Shown: positions 49,001 to 60,567 of the stretch, piece by piece
Layout: every line of letters starts with the position of its first letter
Position numbering within the stretch: the first letter of the stretch is position 1
From: Phoronis australis
Taxonomy: Eukaryota > Phoronida > Phoronidae
Length of the DNA: 64,000 bases
Assembly (NCBI GenBank): GCA_002633005.1
Contig: NMRA01000176.1
Span: 198,988-262,987, forward strand
Direction: 5' to 3'
Translations under genes and position numbers: made by a program
The notes under the pieces: generated by a model
Seen by the model: the letters and a program-made list of their open reading frames with translations, nothing else
Databases searched by the model: none
What the model was told of the DNA's origin: nothing

Positions 49001-52000
49001 TGTGCACCTACAAAATGGCCGCCTCAGAACAGCATTGAACTCCACTATTTATTTATTGCCAGTAAAGAACACAATTACAGCACATACCAAAACTATTCAT
49101 ACAGAAGGACCCAGAATTCCTGTCCAATCAAATTCATCATAAGAGTAGACTTCCCTCGTGACCAAGAATGAAAGGAAATTGACAGGAAAATTAGAAAGGT
49201 AGCTTAGTTGCTCTGTAATTTGAAATTCTACAGTTAAAGGGATACCAGACTCGATTTGGGCCTATTGACAGAATGAAAAATGACATTTCAATCCAATTCC
49301 CTGAAACAATGCTCTATAACTCTCGATAACCCTCAGACATTTTGAGAAAAGTTTGGTAAATGGGCAAGCGTGACCCACAGTCTCAGCGAATTACAAAGCA
49401 CCTGTGAAACGAGACCACCCACCAACAACCATAGCAATCTGTGATATAGGGAGCATATTCAGTTTTAAGTTGATTTTTGATACAAGAATGGAGAATGCAT
49501 TAGCAGGTGACAAAATAAGGATTGGCTAAAATCATCAAAACAGGGTTTAGTATCATTTTAACCCAAATAGCCATCATGACGGGGAATGGAATTTTGATTA
49601 TTTTTGTCTCTGAACACATGAGACTCTTTACATGTACTACACTGATGGAAATAAAGAAAAGAGTTGGGCAGGGCAGTAGTCAAGTATGAGAGTCTCTAAT
49701 TCTGAGAACCAGTTTGATGCGTGTTATGCAGAGGAGAAAACAGGTTCTCAAATGTGGAGCCCTCCCTCCCATTACCGAAAGAGTGTCTTCAATAACATGC
49801 ATCCAGCAGCAATGACAGGAAAAACCTCAAAACATTAGGTATGATCTCTCACATTTAGTGCACACTGTAGTAACATATTACCGTGAAGCAAAAACTATGC
49901 ACTTACGAGTGGCAGTTTTAACAGGAGACGGCTTTTTCTTTGGGGCACCAATTTTAGCAAGGCCAACTGTTAAAACATAACCGTCATCAGCTTCCTCAAA
50001 ATCAACGGACACAATCTGGAAAAGAATGAAATTGCTACTGCTTTTAAACGGTCATGTCATCTGTTGCAGACAACATACTGATAGTGCTTTTGCCTAATTG
50101 TGTTTTTGAACAAAATTTGTTTGTCGACATACAGACACATAGCTAGGGCGATGTTTTTTAAAAGAAAAAATTCTAAAAACAAACTAAACAATTAAAAAAT
50201 TTAAAATAAAAAAACTAAACAACTTTACAAATTGTTTAGGTTAGATATAAATCAATTTTGAAACTAGTTGGCGTTTGACAAGTATAATTTAAAAAATCTC
50301 TTAATTGTCATGATTTCCTTTGTTGAAGTTACTGAAAAAACTGTGGATAATGAAAAATATAATGTACACAGAGTAAACTGAGAGAACGCTCTTTGTTTTC
50401 TCCAAGACTTTCGGATTGTTTTAGGCTGAACATTACTACGAGTACTACACACTTCAACCAATGATACTTTCCCAATTCCCAAAATGTGTGTTTAACTAAC
50501 ATTTTTCACTTACATAGCACAAATATGGTGTACAAATGACAATTTTTTCAAAAAAAATCAAGAAAATTTTAGTCTATTGCTAACATGGCTTGTACTGTGT
50601 AGACGTCTTAAAATCAGCTTTTGGTAAATTTTCCATGATTTTCAGAAATGTAATCAGCATTTGGAAAATGGAAAAATGACAGTATTGGAAATTATTTTTG
50701 TGCAAAATAAATGGAGAATGATTGTATTTTTAGTAGTCTAAACAACAGAAAACATTCTACTACAACTCTTTAGCATCGTAGGAGCACAAATGTGTCTTTC
50801 ACTTGACCTAATTTCAATTTTTGAGTTGCATAAAAAAGCTTTAAAAATTATCTGGTCCTGGTTGCATGCCAGATCAACACAATGACATTGTATTATCACA
50901 CATCACACGTTAACTATGCACTTAGCATCATTCAACAACCAATCTTATCCACGGAATAAAATTTGAAGTTTTATGCATATGGATAGGTCTGACTCTGGCC
51001 TGATGTCAAAAACATTGTTCAACAACGGCAATGATGAACGCGATAATGTAATGTCACTGCTTTAATACATGTTCTTCCATGCATGCTGGCACCAGTGAGC
51101 AAAATGAGCGGTATTAAAAGGAATGAAACGCAATGGTGTTCTACCACAGACACTGTGAGACATTGGAGATTTTTCTGCGAATACCCCACCACACAGTAGT
51201 GGCAGTTTGAATGCATGATGGTCAGATGAAGAGTAATTTCACTATCTAGCTGGATCTCGCTTATATATCATAAAATGGCTACTGTAAGTAATAGTCCATG
51301 AACAGCAAGACAACCACCCATTACCTGTCCCATCTTGGGTTCTCCAACTTCATACTGGAACTGTTGGTCCTGACGACCGTAGTTCAACAGGTGTGCGTAG
51401 ATGTGTTCTACCTGCTTTTTCCAGTTTCCTAGAAACACATAGAGGGCAGTGTGAAAATACACACGATGTATGAGAAAGTCAACAAAGGATGATAATAGGC
51501 TGACGGTAAATTATTTTGCGGGACACAAAAAAGATCATTTGGCACAAATAACCAATCCACAATGTTTCCAATGTCAAAAACATTCATTGCCAACAGGCAC
51601 CCATGAAAGGCCTATTACACAATACATGTAGGTGTTGATAGTGAGGTGGATAGAATCTACAAGAAAGGTGCTTGACGACTTACAGAATGCAACATTGAAG
51701 AGATCTAGCCTATCAACAAGTGCTGCTGGTAAACAACTTACAACAATCATTTAGCCGTGGAAAATAATATCACATTGATTTTATTCCTAGCATAATCAGT
51801 TCAGAATGGTCTTTAAATACAAGAAATCCATACACAGTTAGCATTTCTATTATTTGATGTGACAATATCAATGTAGTGGTCCTCCTCTCAGTGCACTGAA
51901 ATCCAACATAAATACCAAACATAAAACATCAGGACTTGCGCCATTTTATCCATGGTGGATCATGTATGATAATTAAAGAGAGATAGTTAAGCCCACATTT

Positions 52001-55000
52001 TAGAGTTTGCTCCCATGGGTATGTGGTTAAGACAACTTTGCATTGGACTTGTCTTAGTCACAGTGGCTAGTCTCAACTTGTTGAATACCAACAGTGTTAC
52101 ATTAACAATTATGTTCCTTTGAATAGAACACAATTTGTTAGCCAATTTAGTTATTACCAGATTAATAAGTGATGTGGAGCTATAGTCAAGAGTTCTATGC
52201 ATACAATATGCGCATAAACCGTCTTGAAATCTAGAATAATCATGTAAAAACAAAAAAAAAAACACTTCTTTACCATTCCCTGGACTGACAGCATTAAGTT
52301 CCGGCTCTGCGGGACGCACAGGATATTCAATAGCTCGCTGAGGAGGGGGTGATGGTGCCTGTGGTGCCACCTCCTGGAGGGTCTGTCGGATGTCTGCCAC
52401 TGTTTGCATACGACTCTGGTCAATCCTCTGCAAGACATTAAAAACAATACAACTAAATTTACAACATAATTTTAATACAGTTTGTGCCAAAACTTCCAGG
52501 AAATAAATTATGATGACAAAGTATTACTCGATTACCTCCAACAGGGCCACCCCAAAAAGACTGCTCTACCTCGCGACCAGGCGTCTGTTTCATGAACTGA
52601 AGATTTTAATACAAAAGATTGGTCTTACACTCCACACAACTAATTCAAATCTCACACGTGCAAATTTAACTGAAAAAGTCTCTGAGAATATACTCGTTAC
52701 TGGTAGTCAGGGATCATTACCATGAATTACTTCACTTTCATGAAACAGGTCCATAGCAAGCAGTTGGATGACACAGAAATCTGGCTCAAGCAAGGCCTGA
52801 CATCAGACAAACACCATGTATTGGCCAAATAACAATAGGACACTTGACACAGCAATCTCTAACAAAAGACTAAGAGTAAACAGGTTGGCATAACATTACC
52901 AACACCCCATTCAGAGTTCACTGCACCCAGTCTACGAAATGTCTCGTGGTTTTCCCGCCGCCCATGGACCAAGAAAATCATGCACTATTCTTCTAAATAA
53001 AACTTTAACTATAGCAAATTTTAAAAGAAGTCAACATACTTTTTCTGTTCATTTACGACTGCACAAAGTGACACATACATGGATACAAAATGAATGTGAC
53101 GAAGATTCCCGCCTTTTGAGAACATGACATAGTGGTAAAGTGTATTAATTTAAATAAAACCAAATATAGCACTTCGTAGCGCTTTATGGGCTTACAGTAC
53201 ATGTCAAATGTAATCAAACAAAACAGCACTTCCCGTCACAGTGGATAGTGACCTGTCACGACAGGTAGCTATACGATGATGGTGAATTCTAACAGCACTT
53301 CCCCATCACAGTGGATAGTGACCTGACATGACAGGAAGATACACTCTGAATTCTAACAGCACTTTGCCAGCATGACGGGACTTCCATTTGTGCTCAGACA
53401 CCATGACAGAGAAGTCTGGGTTATCTTGTCCGATTATTTCTGGCATGTACTGCAACATCAACATTTTCTTTTACATAAGAAACAATAAAGGGACTGTCAC
53501 AAGAAAAATAAAACTGATACAATTGCGAAATGAAAAACAGTTCCAATATTTTAGTTATGAAAACCCATTTGATGCAAAGTCATAGCCACATCTCTCTCAC
53601 AAGAGACCATCTCTCCCTCTCCCTCTCCCTCTCGGTCAGTGTTCCCTACTGAAGACTGGACTCCCTCTCCCTCTCCCTACCTCTCGGTCAGTGTTCCCTA
53701 CTGAAGACTGGACAAAGACTTTCAATAATGAAACTCACCTGTATCATTTGTTGAGTGAGAAAGCCCATGTCTGCCTGAGGCTTGGGCACGGCATACGGCG
53801 GCGGTATGCCATTCATGCTGGGCTGACCGTATGGCGTGAAGCGTGCAGAGTTGGGGTCTGTGTAAAGTCCCTGGAGACCCTCGGGTGCACCACCCCATAC
53901 ATTGATTTGCGTGCCTGAGTAGTTTGTCGGGTTGAAAGGGCCCTCAATATCTACAAAAACGGAAAGCCATTGACTTACTGATACATTTCCTCATTGCTTA
54001 AAACACAAATGATTGGAAATGGATTCTAGACTTGAGAAAAACTCACGGGTTGTTTCTGCTTCAGAACTGAATTCCTAGTCATGACAGACAGTCAAGACTC
54101 CAAGCTATTTAATTCTAATTCAAGGAAAGCATAAGAATGCAATGATGTCGCTTTGGAAGGGTAAATATGATTGTGAAAAAAGTTGCTCTCTTTTTACGTC
54201 AGATCATTAGTTTACAGTACTATGATCTTAACTGATATTGTCAAACCTTATCCGAGCAGGCTAACTTGGTTGCATAAAGCTGATTGGTACATTAATGGAA
54301 GATGGTGTGTGTTCTTCAGTGTAAAGTGTGATTTACCACAAATGCGCAGTGAGAGTGGCTCAACATCAATGACTAAATGAAGAAATGCAAAAAAGTTTTA
54401 CCTTGTTCACCCCTGGGTGTTCCATTGCTACCAAAAGATGGTTTCTTCTTTTTGTCTTTGTCTTTGTCCTTGTCTTTGTCCTTGTCCTTATCTTTGTCTT
54501 TCTTCTTTTTGTCATCTTTCTTTGGAGTGGAGACTTTCTGAACAAGAGCATTGTGGGATAATGTGAATCTTGATGACAACAACAAGCATTCTTAGCTGTG
54601 ACCATCTGTCAGCACAGCAAACAAGAATGACCAATTCGCACGAGTTGCAGTAAACAGTCCTAAATTTAGCATTTAGTATGGCGGACATCTGAAATTTCAT
54701 TTGAAATTTTTCTGACAACAAAAATTCACGGCAAAAGAAAGTTGATTTCAAAACCTGAAGCAAAATTTTGAGCATTTCAGCAGTTGACTTAATCAGGTGT
54801 TGAAAAACTGCAACTTAGGCAATTATTTGTATGCAAAATTGAAAAGAGGTTGCAGCCTACCTAGTACGTTCCCATGATGAAATGTTAGAACAAGATAAGA
54901 GCTTGGCTTTACCGCATACACTAATGGGAATTGAAACATGCCCATAATGTAAGACAAACAACTGACTTAGCTTCTTGTTACTTGGCAACTTTTCTTCCAC

Positions 55001-56832
55001 TGTAATATGGCCATAAGATTGTGTGTTCTCACCAGGAGGAAGATAGACAAGGCAGGGGCGTTTTTCTAAGGGACTTCATAGGCAAAAGTTCATTTGGCTA
55101 AAAATCTACTACTGAGCAGGCTGCAGATTTATATCTCTTGGCTTTTAGTTAGAGGTAGATTTGCTGACATATAGTCCTAGCCTGATTTGGTGAAACGGGT
55201 TGAGTCATTCGTAGGCTGAGTTTTAGTGAAAAGGTCACAAGACAATTGACTCGTCCACAAATAGCCTCATGATCCGTCGCTTAAAAGGAGAGTTCACAAA
55301 GACATCCTATCTGCTGTCTCATGAGGAATGTGCAAAACATCAATGTGCAAAATGGTCTATGGGAAAAAATGCATGATTTCAAAATATGACTACTACGAGC
55401 ATCACACACAGATAAACATATTTCATGTCTCCAAATCAAAATCTGGGGACACACGAGTACATAGCTATACAACTAGTACAGTGGTACTCAAATTTGAACA
55501 CTGACTTATAGCACAACCAAATTCGTGGACCACTACTGTACCATGTTTTTCTTGTCTTTCAGTCGTTTGTTTCCCACAGAGCTGACGGATGAGATTGAAC
55601 TGATGCTGCTAATGACGGACGAGGCATCGTCAAAATCCTCGATGAACTCATCAACGCAAAATGTCTTTGTGACCACAGCACTCTCTTGTAACCCATCTCT
55701 GAAAGAAGAAAAATGACATCGATTGTGAACATAATATGGAAGAATTTATTCACTTAGTTATTCTGAGTGTTTTCCATTAACCTTTCTTCTTTCACACATA
55801 ATAACAGCCCAGTGCTTTTCAAAGACTTGTTACTTTTCTGTAAACAATAGAAACATTTACAAATGTTGTTTTATGACATCTACAAAGTACATATCATACT
55901 GGTAATAGACCAAAATTGTTTTAACTTTTATTTCTGTGCACAATTTTGGTTTTTCCCGGGATGCCGTTTTTTAGGATTACTAAAAGAGAATGGAAAGACA
56001 CGTGGCTTTCTGTACTTTTTGTACCCAGGTGAAAGATACTGATTGGTTAATTTCTAAATGTATAAATTTATAAAAAAGTTCAGTTCCATTCAGATTTAGG
56101 CATATTATTTGTCAAACTCAAGCGCACTAGATTTAAAAGATGAATGGGTTGGACTTTGACCATTAAAAAGCGACCACAGTACCTAGATATGGCGATGACC
56201 TTAAGTGTCCTTTTACCAGGTTTCAATGTAAAAGGTCCAATGTACTTGAACGTAGATTCTTTTCCTGAAACTTTCAACTGGAATGGATTGGGTTTGGTGC
56301 CATCTGTGCTAAAGTATATCTTGCAAAGAGGAGACTCTACAACAGACAAATGAAGTTAATTATTTTAAAAACTTTAGCAATGATATTTCAGCATGAGGAA
56401 TGTTGTTTTATTAGAAAAAAATGGGTTATGTATAGAAAAACTATAATACTACTCCACAATGTACTACCAAATTTTATTTGGTCAAATAAATGTTGGCATG
56501 AATAAAAATATTTAGACTTTGTTTTCAATCAATCAAAGAAACTTGTGTTTCCAAATAGATGTCAGATAACAAAGCGCAGTGAAACAATGAAATAAATAGA
56601 AAACATTTCGTAAAATTGATCATGGAAGCCAACACTTTCCACCATTGTCATGTACCTTGAAAATGATTGTAAAGTTTTTACGCAGGGCTGAATTGTTGGT
56701 GGATAATAACATTCCCTAACCTGTTGTAAGCTCAATGTATGTTCCTGAGTCAATATGACTAGTGGGCCTGCCAGGAAGAGGATCCCGAAGGGGTATAATC
56801 TGCGGAGGAATGATTGCACCGGCACTGGGCAT
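46022..56832 (-). CDS. DZANK1-like protein lacking zinc ribbons and ankyrin repeats
   Basis: Nine exons on the minus strand: 56832-56721, 56336-56183, 55698-55542, 54537-54402, 53950-53739, 52427-52274, 51428-51325, 50015-49907 and 46194-46043, all phase-consistent (430 codons). The start PPQIIPLRDPLPGRP, then CKIYFSTDGTKP, STFKYIGPFTLKPGKRTLKV and SAVVTKTFCVDE match the N-terminal chitobiase-like beta-sandwich of double zinc ribbon and ankyrin repeat protein 1. WKKQVEHIYAHLLNYGRQ, GEPKMGQ and the next exon (VSVDFEEADDGYVL) match its middle part. Between them are Ser-rich, Lys/Asp-repeat and Pro-rich linkers instead of Cys4 zinc ribbons. The end is a Lys/Pro-rich tail, not ankyrin repeats. 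If the last donor is not used, translation stops after VSMRGL at 46022. If used (GAG/GTGAGC), annexin exon 2 is a phase-compatible partner. Function is not established; vertebrate DZANK1 has been tied to ciliary and dynein transport. Confidence 0.85.
46195..49906 (-). other. Intron 8 of the DZANK1-like gene; no exon recognised
   Basis: A 3.7-kb intron. No Cys4 zinc-ribbon or ankyrin coding segment was recognised on the minus strand here. The family 2 repeat at 49238-49570 lies inside. The 49100-49190 segment resembles 35750-35840 (GAATTCC(T/C)GTC, CTTCCCTC(G/A)(T/C)GACCA). Confidence 0.4.
49238..49570 (+). repeat. Interspersed repeat family 2, copy c
   Basis: Shares GCAATCTGTGATATAGGGAG and AAATCATCAAAACAGGGTTT with 16536-16900 and 22905-23255. 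It is in an intron of the DZANK1-like gene. Confidence 0.75.
53225..53365. repeat. Tandem 70-bp duplication
   Basis: AACAGCACTTCCC(G/C) followed by TCACAGTGGATAGTGACCTG and a GACAGG(T/A)AG block occurs twice, with a third start at about 53356. Intronic. Confidence 0.7.
53605..53712. repeat. CTCTCC microsatellite with duplicated flank
   Basis: CTCTCCCTCTCCCT runs alternate with two copies of CTCGGTCAGTGTTCCCTACT and GAAGACTGGA. It ends 27 bp from the exon at 53739-53950. Confidence 0.8.
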
Positions 56833-57666
56833 AGCGAAGCCTGGAACGTGTCACAGGAATGGATGAAGTGGAATGTGCAGAGCTGGCGTGATGTCTGATT
56901 CACAAGAAAATCATCAGCACAAAATCTCTCTCTGTAGCACCTGAAATAACAATGTCAACATTTACTCAGCAGTCTCTTTTAAATACTCAATTTTCAAAAT
57001 TAAAAAATGCCTGGACGCTTCAGCCTGTTCAATTTCAAATCCTACACAGCTAAAATACACTTACTGAAAAGTAATTATTACGGTTTTAGAAACAATATTA
57101 GTCTGATAAGCAGTTTCAGTACAGTTGAAACAGACATTCTCAAAACAGAGACAAACTAAATCAAGAGTATAGCTACTTAAGGTTTTTTGATGAAATCATG
57201 AACACAATGACAATTGAGGTAGTTATCAACCTTTATCACAGACGGATTAAACGCACCAGAAAAACGCAGTAATGATGGTAGTGTGGGTGCAACGTTAACA
57301 GAGAATTCACTCTCTGCAAAGAAATGTTGGGTTAAACAACACTGAGCACTGATTGAACTGCATTCCTTGTCAGATGAAATTTTAATACATCTCCACATAT
57401 ATAAATTTTAATTTATCTCCATTTACAAGCCAGTGTCATCTTATTTGTTCTGATTCTTTGAATGGTCTTTTATTAGTGGATGAATAAACCAGAAATCTGT
57501 CCAAGGTCAAGTTAGCAAACTTTTGATCTGCTGATTTCACCACTTCAGAATGACTGCAACAAAGTGGATCTCAACTTGTTCCTTACTCAGAGAGAAATTT
57601 CTGAGTTTGCAAAGAATCCACATTTCGTTATTTGTCGAGATCGTGCTACGCCTATAAAATGACAGG

Positions 57667-58188
57667 TCATGACGGCGTTCTCCTGTTCAGTGACTTTACC
57701 AGACATTGAGGGTTGTGAGCGTGTGATAACATCTAGCTCCTTTGTTAAATGCCAAGCACAGTCTTTTGTCTGGTGTGACAACGGGCAGGCCAGTTATCTA
57801 CAAGGCTTATTACAGACCACGTGTGAACACAGTCAAACCCAGAACGATCAGAATTGGTACGTTCATAGATTGTCGTAACTTTGGTTGTAGTTGGATGATT
57901 TTGTTGATTCAAAAACTAAATATGATCAGCATTTGACAAGGAATTCAGAAATGCTATTGATTCATGTTCAAACATGTTATAAAATAACTTTTATTTTTAA
58001 CAGCACAGCCCAGTCAGGTTAGATACAATCTTATTGTGGATTAGAGCAATTATCAAACAAAAGAGAACTGGCCCTCGAATCATAAATGCCAGAATGGAGT
58101 TAATCAGTCATATAAGATATTGGCCACAGGGGTCATCTTCCCAATTTGTTGTTGGGCTATAGAATCGAACAAGTTGGGAGCAAAGGGA
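57667..58188 (+). repeat. Interspersed repeat family 3, copy b
   Basis: Homologous to 17105-17665 along most of its length. The ORFs here (57669-57936) match ORFs of the other copy only as repeat-derived pieces. Confidence 0.8.
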
Positions 58189-58189
58189 A

Positions 58190-59090
58190 AACGGAGTAAT
58201 GTGGCTATAACAATGTGGACTGAACTGCCAAGCCAACTTTATTAGGGTCTAGTTCAGCTCAAGCAATAACAAGCCGTCTATGCAGTCTTTTGAAGCCCTG
58301 ACATCATCACCAAATACATTCAGGAACAATTCGAGAGCAATTTCAAAATGGTAAAGTGGGCTCAAGCATATGTGCTTTTTGTGATGGGAGATTGGTTCAG
58401 ACGGCAGATTTTAACTTATTCTTTAGCTTGAAGTTTAAAGGTTTTCCCTTTGCAACATTAGTGCATAAACATACAAAGGCACAAATGCATTGCAGCGGTG
58501 CGCCCCTCGGGCACATCTTTTTACTAAAGCAACACTCTTCACAGCCAGTCGGGTAAAACATGACTCGGTTCTTATTTTGATTGGCCCTGGGTCTTCAGTT
58601 TTATATGTTACCAATGTAATTACACTAAGTGTGACAGGCACATTTTGAAAAAGGCACACTTTTTATCACCAGGTACGCCCAAAGGTAAAGAAGCACGGTA
58701 AGGAATGTCTCTTAAGTCAAAGCATTTCCCGCTCCAACTTTCCTATGATAATTAATTTCTTGTCGTTTGCAAAACAACTGCCACTTGAAGATGGAAATGA
58801 TGCTCTCGACTTCTGAGATTTGTCATTGAGCGACTTTTGACAGCTTTGAGCGTAAATCCCCAACGCGACGTGTATCAATGACATTGACAATGTGCTAGCG
58901 CTGGATCTACTCAAGTTTTGTCCACAAAAATTAGCAGGTGCTCGTCAGACAAGGATAATTGAAATGATGGAATTTTCTGACATACAAAAAATAAATAAAC
59001 ATGACATAAAAACTATAATTTCACACTATTATTGGTAAAAACCAGTCAAATTACCTTTGTTTTCACCTGTTTATGTTGTTAGGCACTGGT
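58190..59090. other. Nothing supported
   Basis: No recognised exon on either strand. It is probably upstream or 5' UTR intron sequence of the DZANK1-like gene. Confidence 0.3.
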
Positions 59091-59104
59091 GTTTATTCGT
59101 TTCT

Positions 59105-59240
59105 CGCAAGGGAGAGCAAGATTCCGGATGTGACGTCAGTGTACTTCCACATTCTTCCACATGAGAGCGCTGCGGAGGAGTCTCAACTCTTGTATCCGCG
59201 ATAGATTAGACCGCCGAACTTTGAAAAAAGGACCGTTTTC
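59105..59240. promoter_or_regulatory. Candidate promoter between the DZANK1-like and NAC-alpha-like genes
   Basis: An ETS-type ATTCCGGAT (59121) is followed by a perfect CRE (TGACGTCA, 59131-59138), and CpG density rises nearby. Both divergent genes have an acceptor close to their ATG (about 56840 minus, 60564 plus), so both need upstream 5' UTR exons and a promoter in or near this interval. Inference only. Confidence 0.3.
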
Positions 59241-59650
59241 ACTCTGTAAACATCTAGAACTTGCTTCCTTCAAAGTGTGATGACAATAGTCTTAACTAAG
59301 GCTATTATAAAACTTGTTATTAAAAAGTAATCGGATCTCCATGCAATTTTTAAAAGCATACATTCTTTCAAGTTGTTTTTACTCAGTGATCGGAAACCGG
59401 ATCAGTCCAAGCGCTCTTTGCAGGCCCGGCGTCCATCGGTTTCAGGATGCCAACGTGGCAATGCGAGTTCTTCTTGAAATGTGACATCTTTACCGTTGGT
59501 CTTAACCCCATCAAAATACGGACTTTGACAGAAGACATGACCTCTGCAAGCCAATGTACTACAGTGACCCGACGGTATCACGGTCAAGTGCGGCGCGGCC
59601 GGGTGTTTTCAGTGAAGGTATCGTACCGGGAGTTTAAGAGCCCAGTCATC

Positions 59651-59782
59651 ATGGATTCATTTTCATTTCCTGAACTGGAGTCGCGAGCTTTACAGAAGGA
59701 ACCAGCGAAGGGACAAGATACATCAGATATTGAAGAAATGACAGGAATCCCCGCGAACGCACCGTTTCACGGTACTGTCTAA
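59651..59782 (+). CDS. Possible small ORF or first exon (43 residues)
   Basis: ATC-ATG-GAT opens MDSFSFPELESRALQ, then acidic and Pro-containing sequence to TAA. A GTACTG donor inside (CACG/GTACTG) ends in phase 1, which does not match the next known exon at 60568. Weak evidence; it could be 5' leader sequence. Confidence 0.2.
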   Translation: MDSFSFPELESRALQKEPAKGQDTSDIEEMTGIPANAPFHGTV

Positions 59783-59953
59783 CCGGCACCGAAGTCTTTC
59801 GAGTGCTTGTGATTATTTGAGTCTAAATTCTTCTAATTTGGAAGATTGACATCCTGCAATTCGCAGCGTTCGCAATTTCATGATGATATTTCCGATCGAA
59901 ATCTTGGTTCCGGAGAAAAATTCTGCAAAATGCTCGCATGAGCCAGAGCGTGT

Positions 59954-59954
59954 N
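59954..59954. other. Ambiguous base
   Basis: A single n in non-coding sequence. Confidence 0.95.
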
Positions 59955-60089
59955 GAAGTGTCCTTTGTTGCTCACAAAAGATTTCGGTGGATTAATCGGC
60001 ACAAGACCTGCATATGCATACGTATATAGCCCCATTGTATGATCTGTGTAGGCCTAACGGTAATAAATCTTAGCCTGTTAGTTATTGCG

Positions 60090-60215
60090 GTTTTAGTCCC
60101 CGGCGGTCCTGTTTTGTGGTGGGGCGGTCATGTTTTTGGGTGCGTCAGTCCCATTTTCTGGTGCGGCGGTCCCATTTGATCCCCGGAGGTCCTGTTTAGA
60201 GGACCGGCGGTCATG
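60090..60215. repeat. G-rich tandem repeat, about 24-bp units
   Basis: About five to six imperfect units of the type CGGCGGTCCTGTTTTGTGG. It lies about 350 bp before the NAC-alpha-like ATG and could form G-rich secondary structure. Confidence 0.6.
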
Positions 60216-60567
60216 TTGTTTCTCACCCGTGTACATGTAAGCTCGAGTTTGCTCTAATGGAGGCCAAATACAACAAACCCTTCCGGGTCGAGCTGCAAGT
60301 GTAAAAGACAACTTTCAGTGACTTAATCTTCAGAAATTGTCGTGCCAGTTTAGGCAAGTTGCGTCAATTTGCAACCGACAAAGCTGATTCTTAAATGACA
60401 CAATTCAGAAGTTGCATCAATTTCGGCCACAAACAAATAAAAGAATGATTGACATCGGAAAGTAGCTTGAAACTTAATTCCATACTCTGATATAGGAAAG
60501 GCGTTTTGCCGGCGGTACTGGTGATCGCAAACCTCACAATCCAAATTGTTAGTTGTTGTTTCAGACC

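Noticed and set aside
46195-53738. Hidden zinc-ribbon exons of DZANK1
   Set aside because: I looked for CxxC...CxxC segments with splice borders on the minus strand and saw none; phases of the listed exons already agree without them.
53691-53918. 75-residue plus-strand ORF
   Set aside because: It is the antisense shadow of the DZANK1-like exon 53739-53950.
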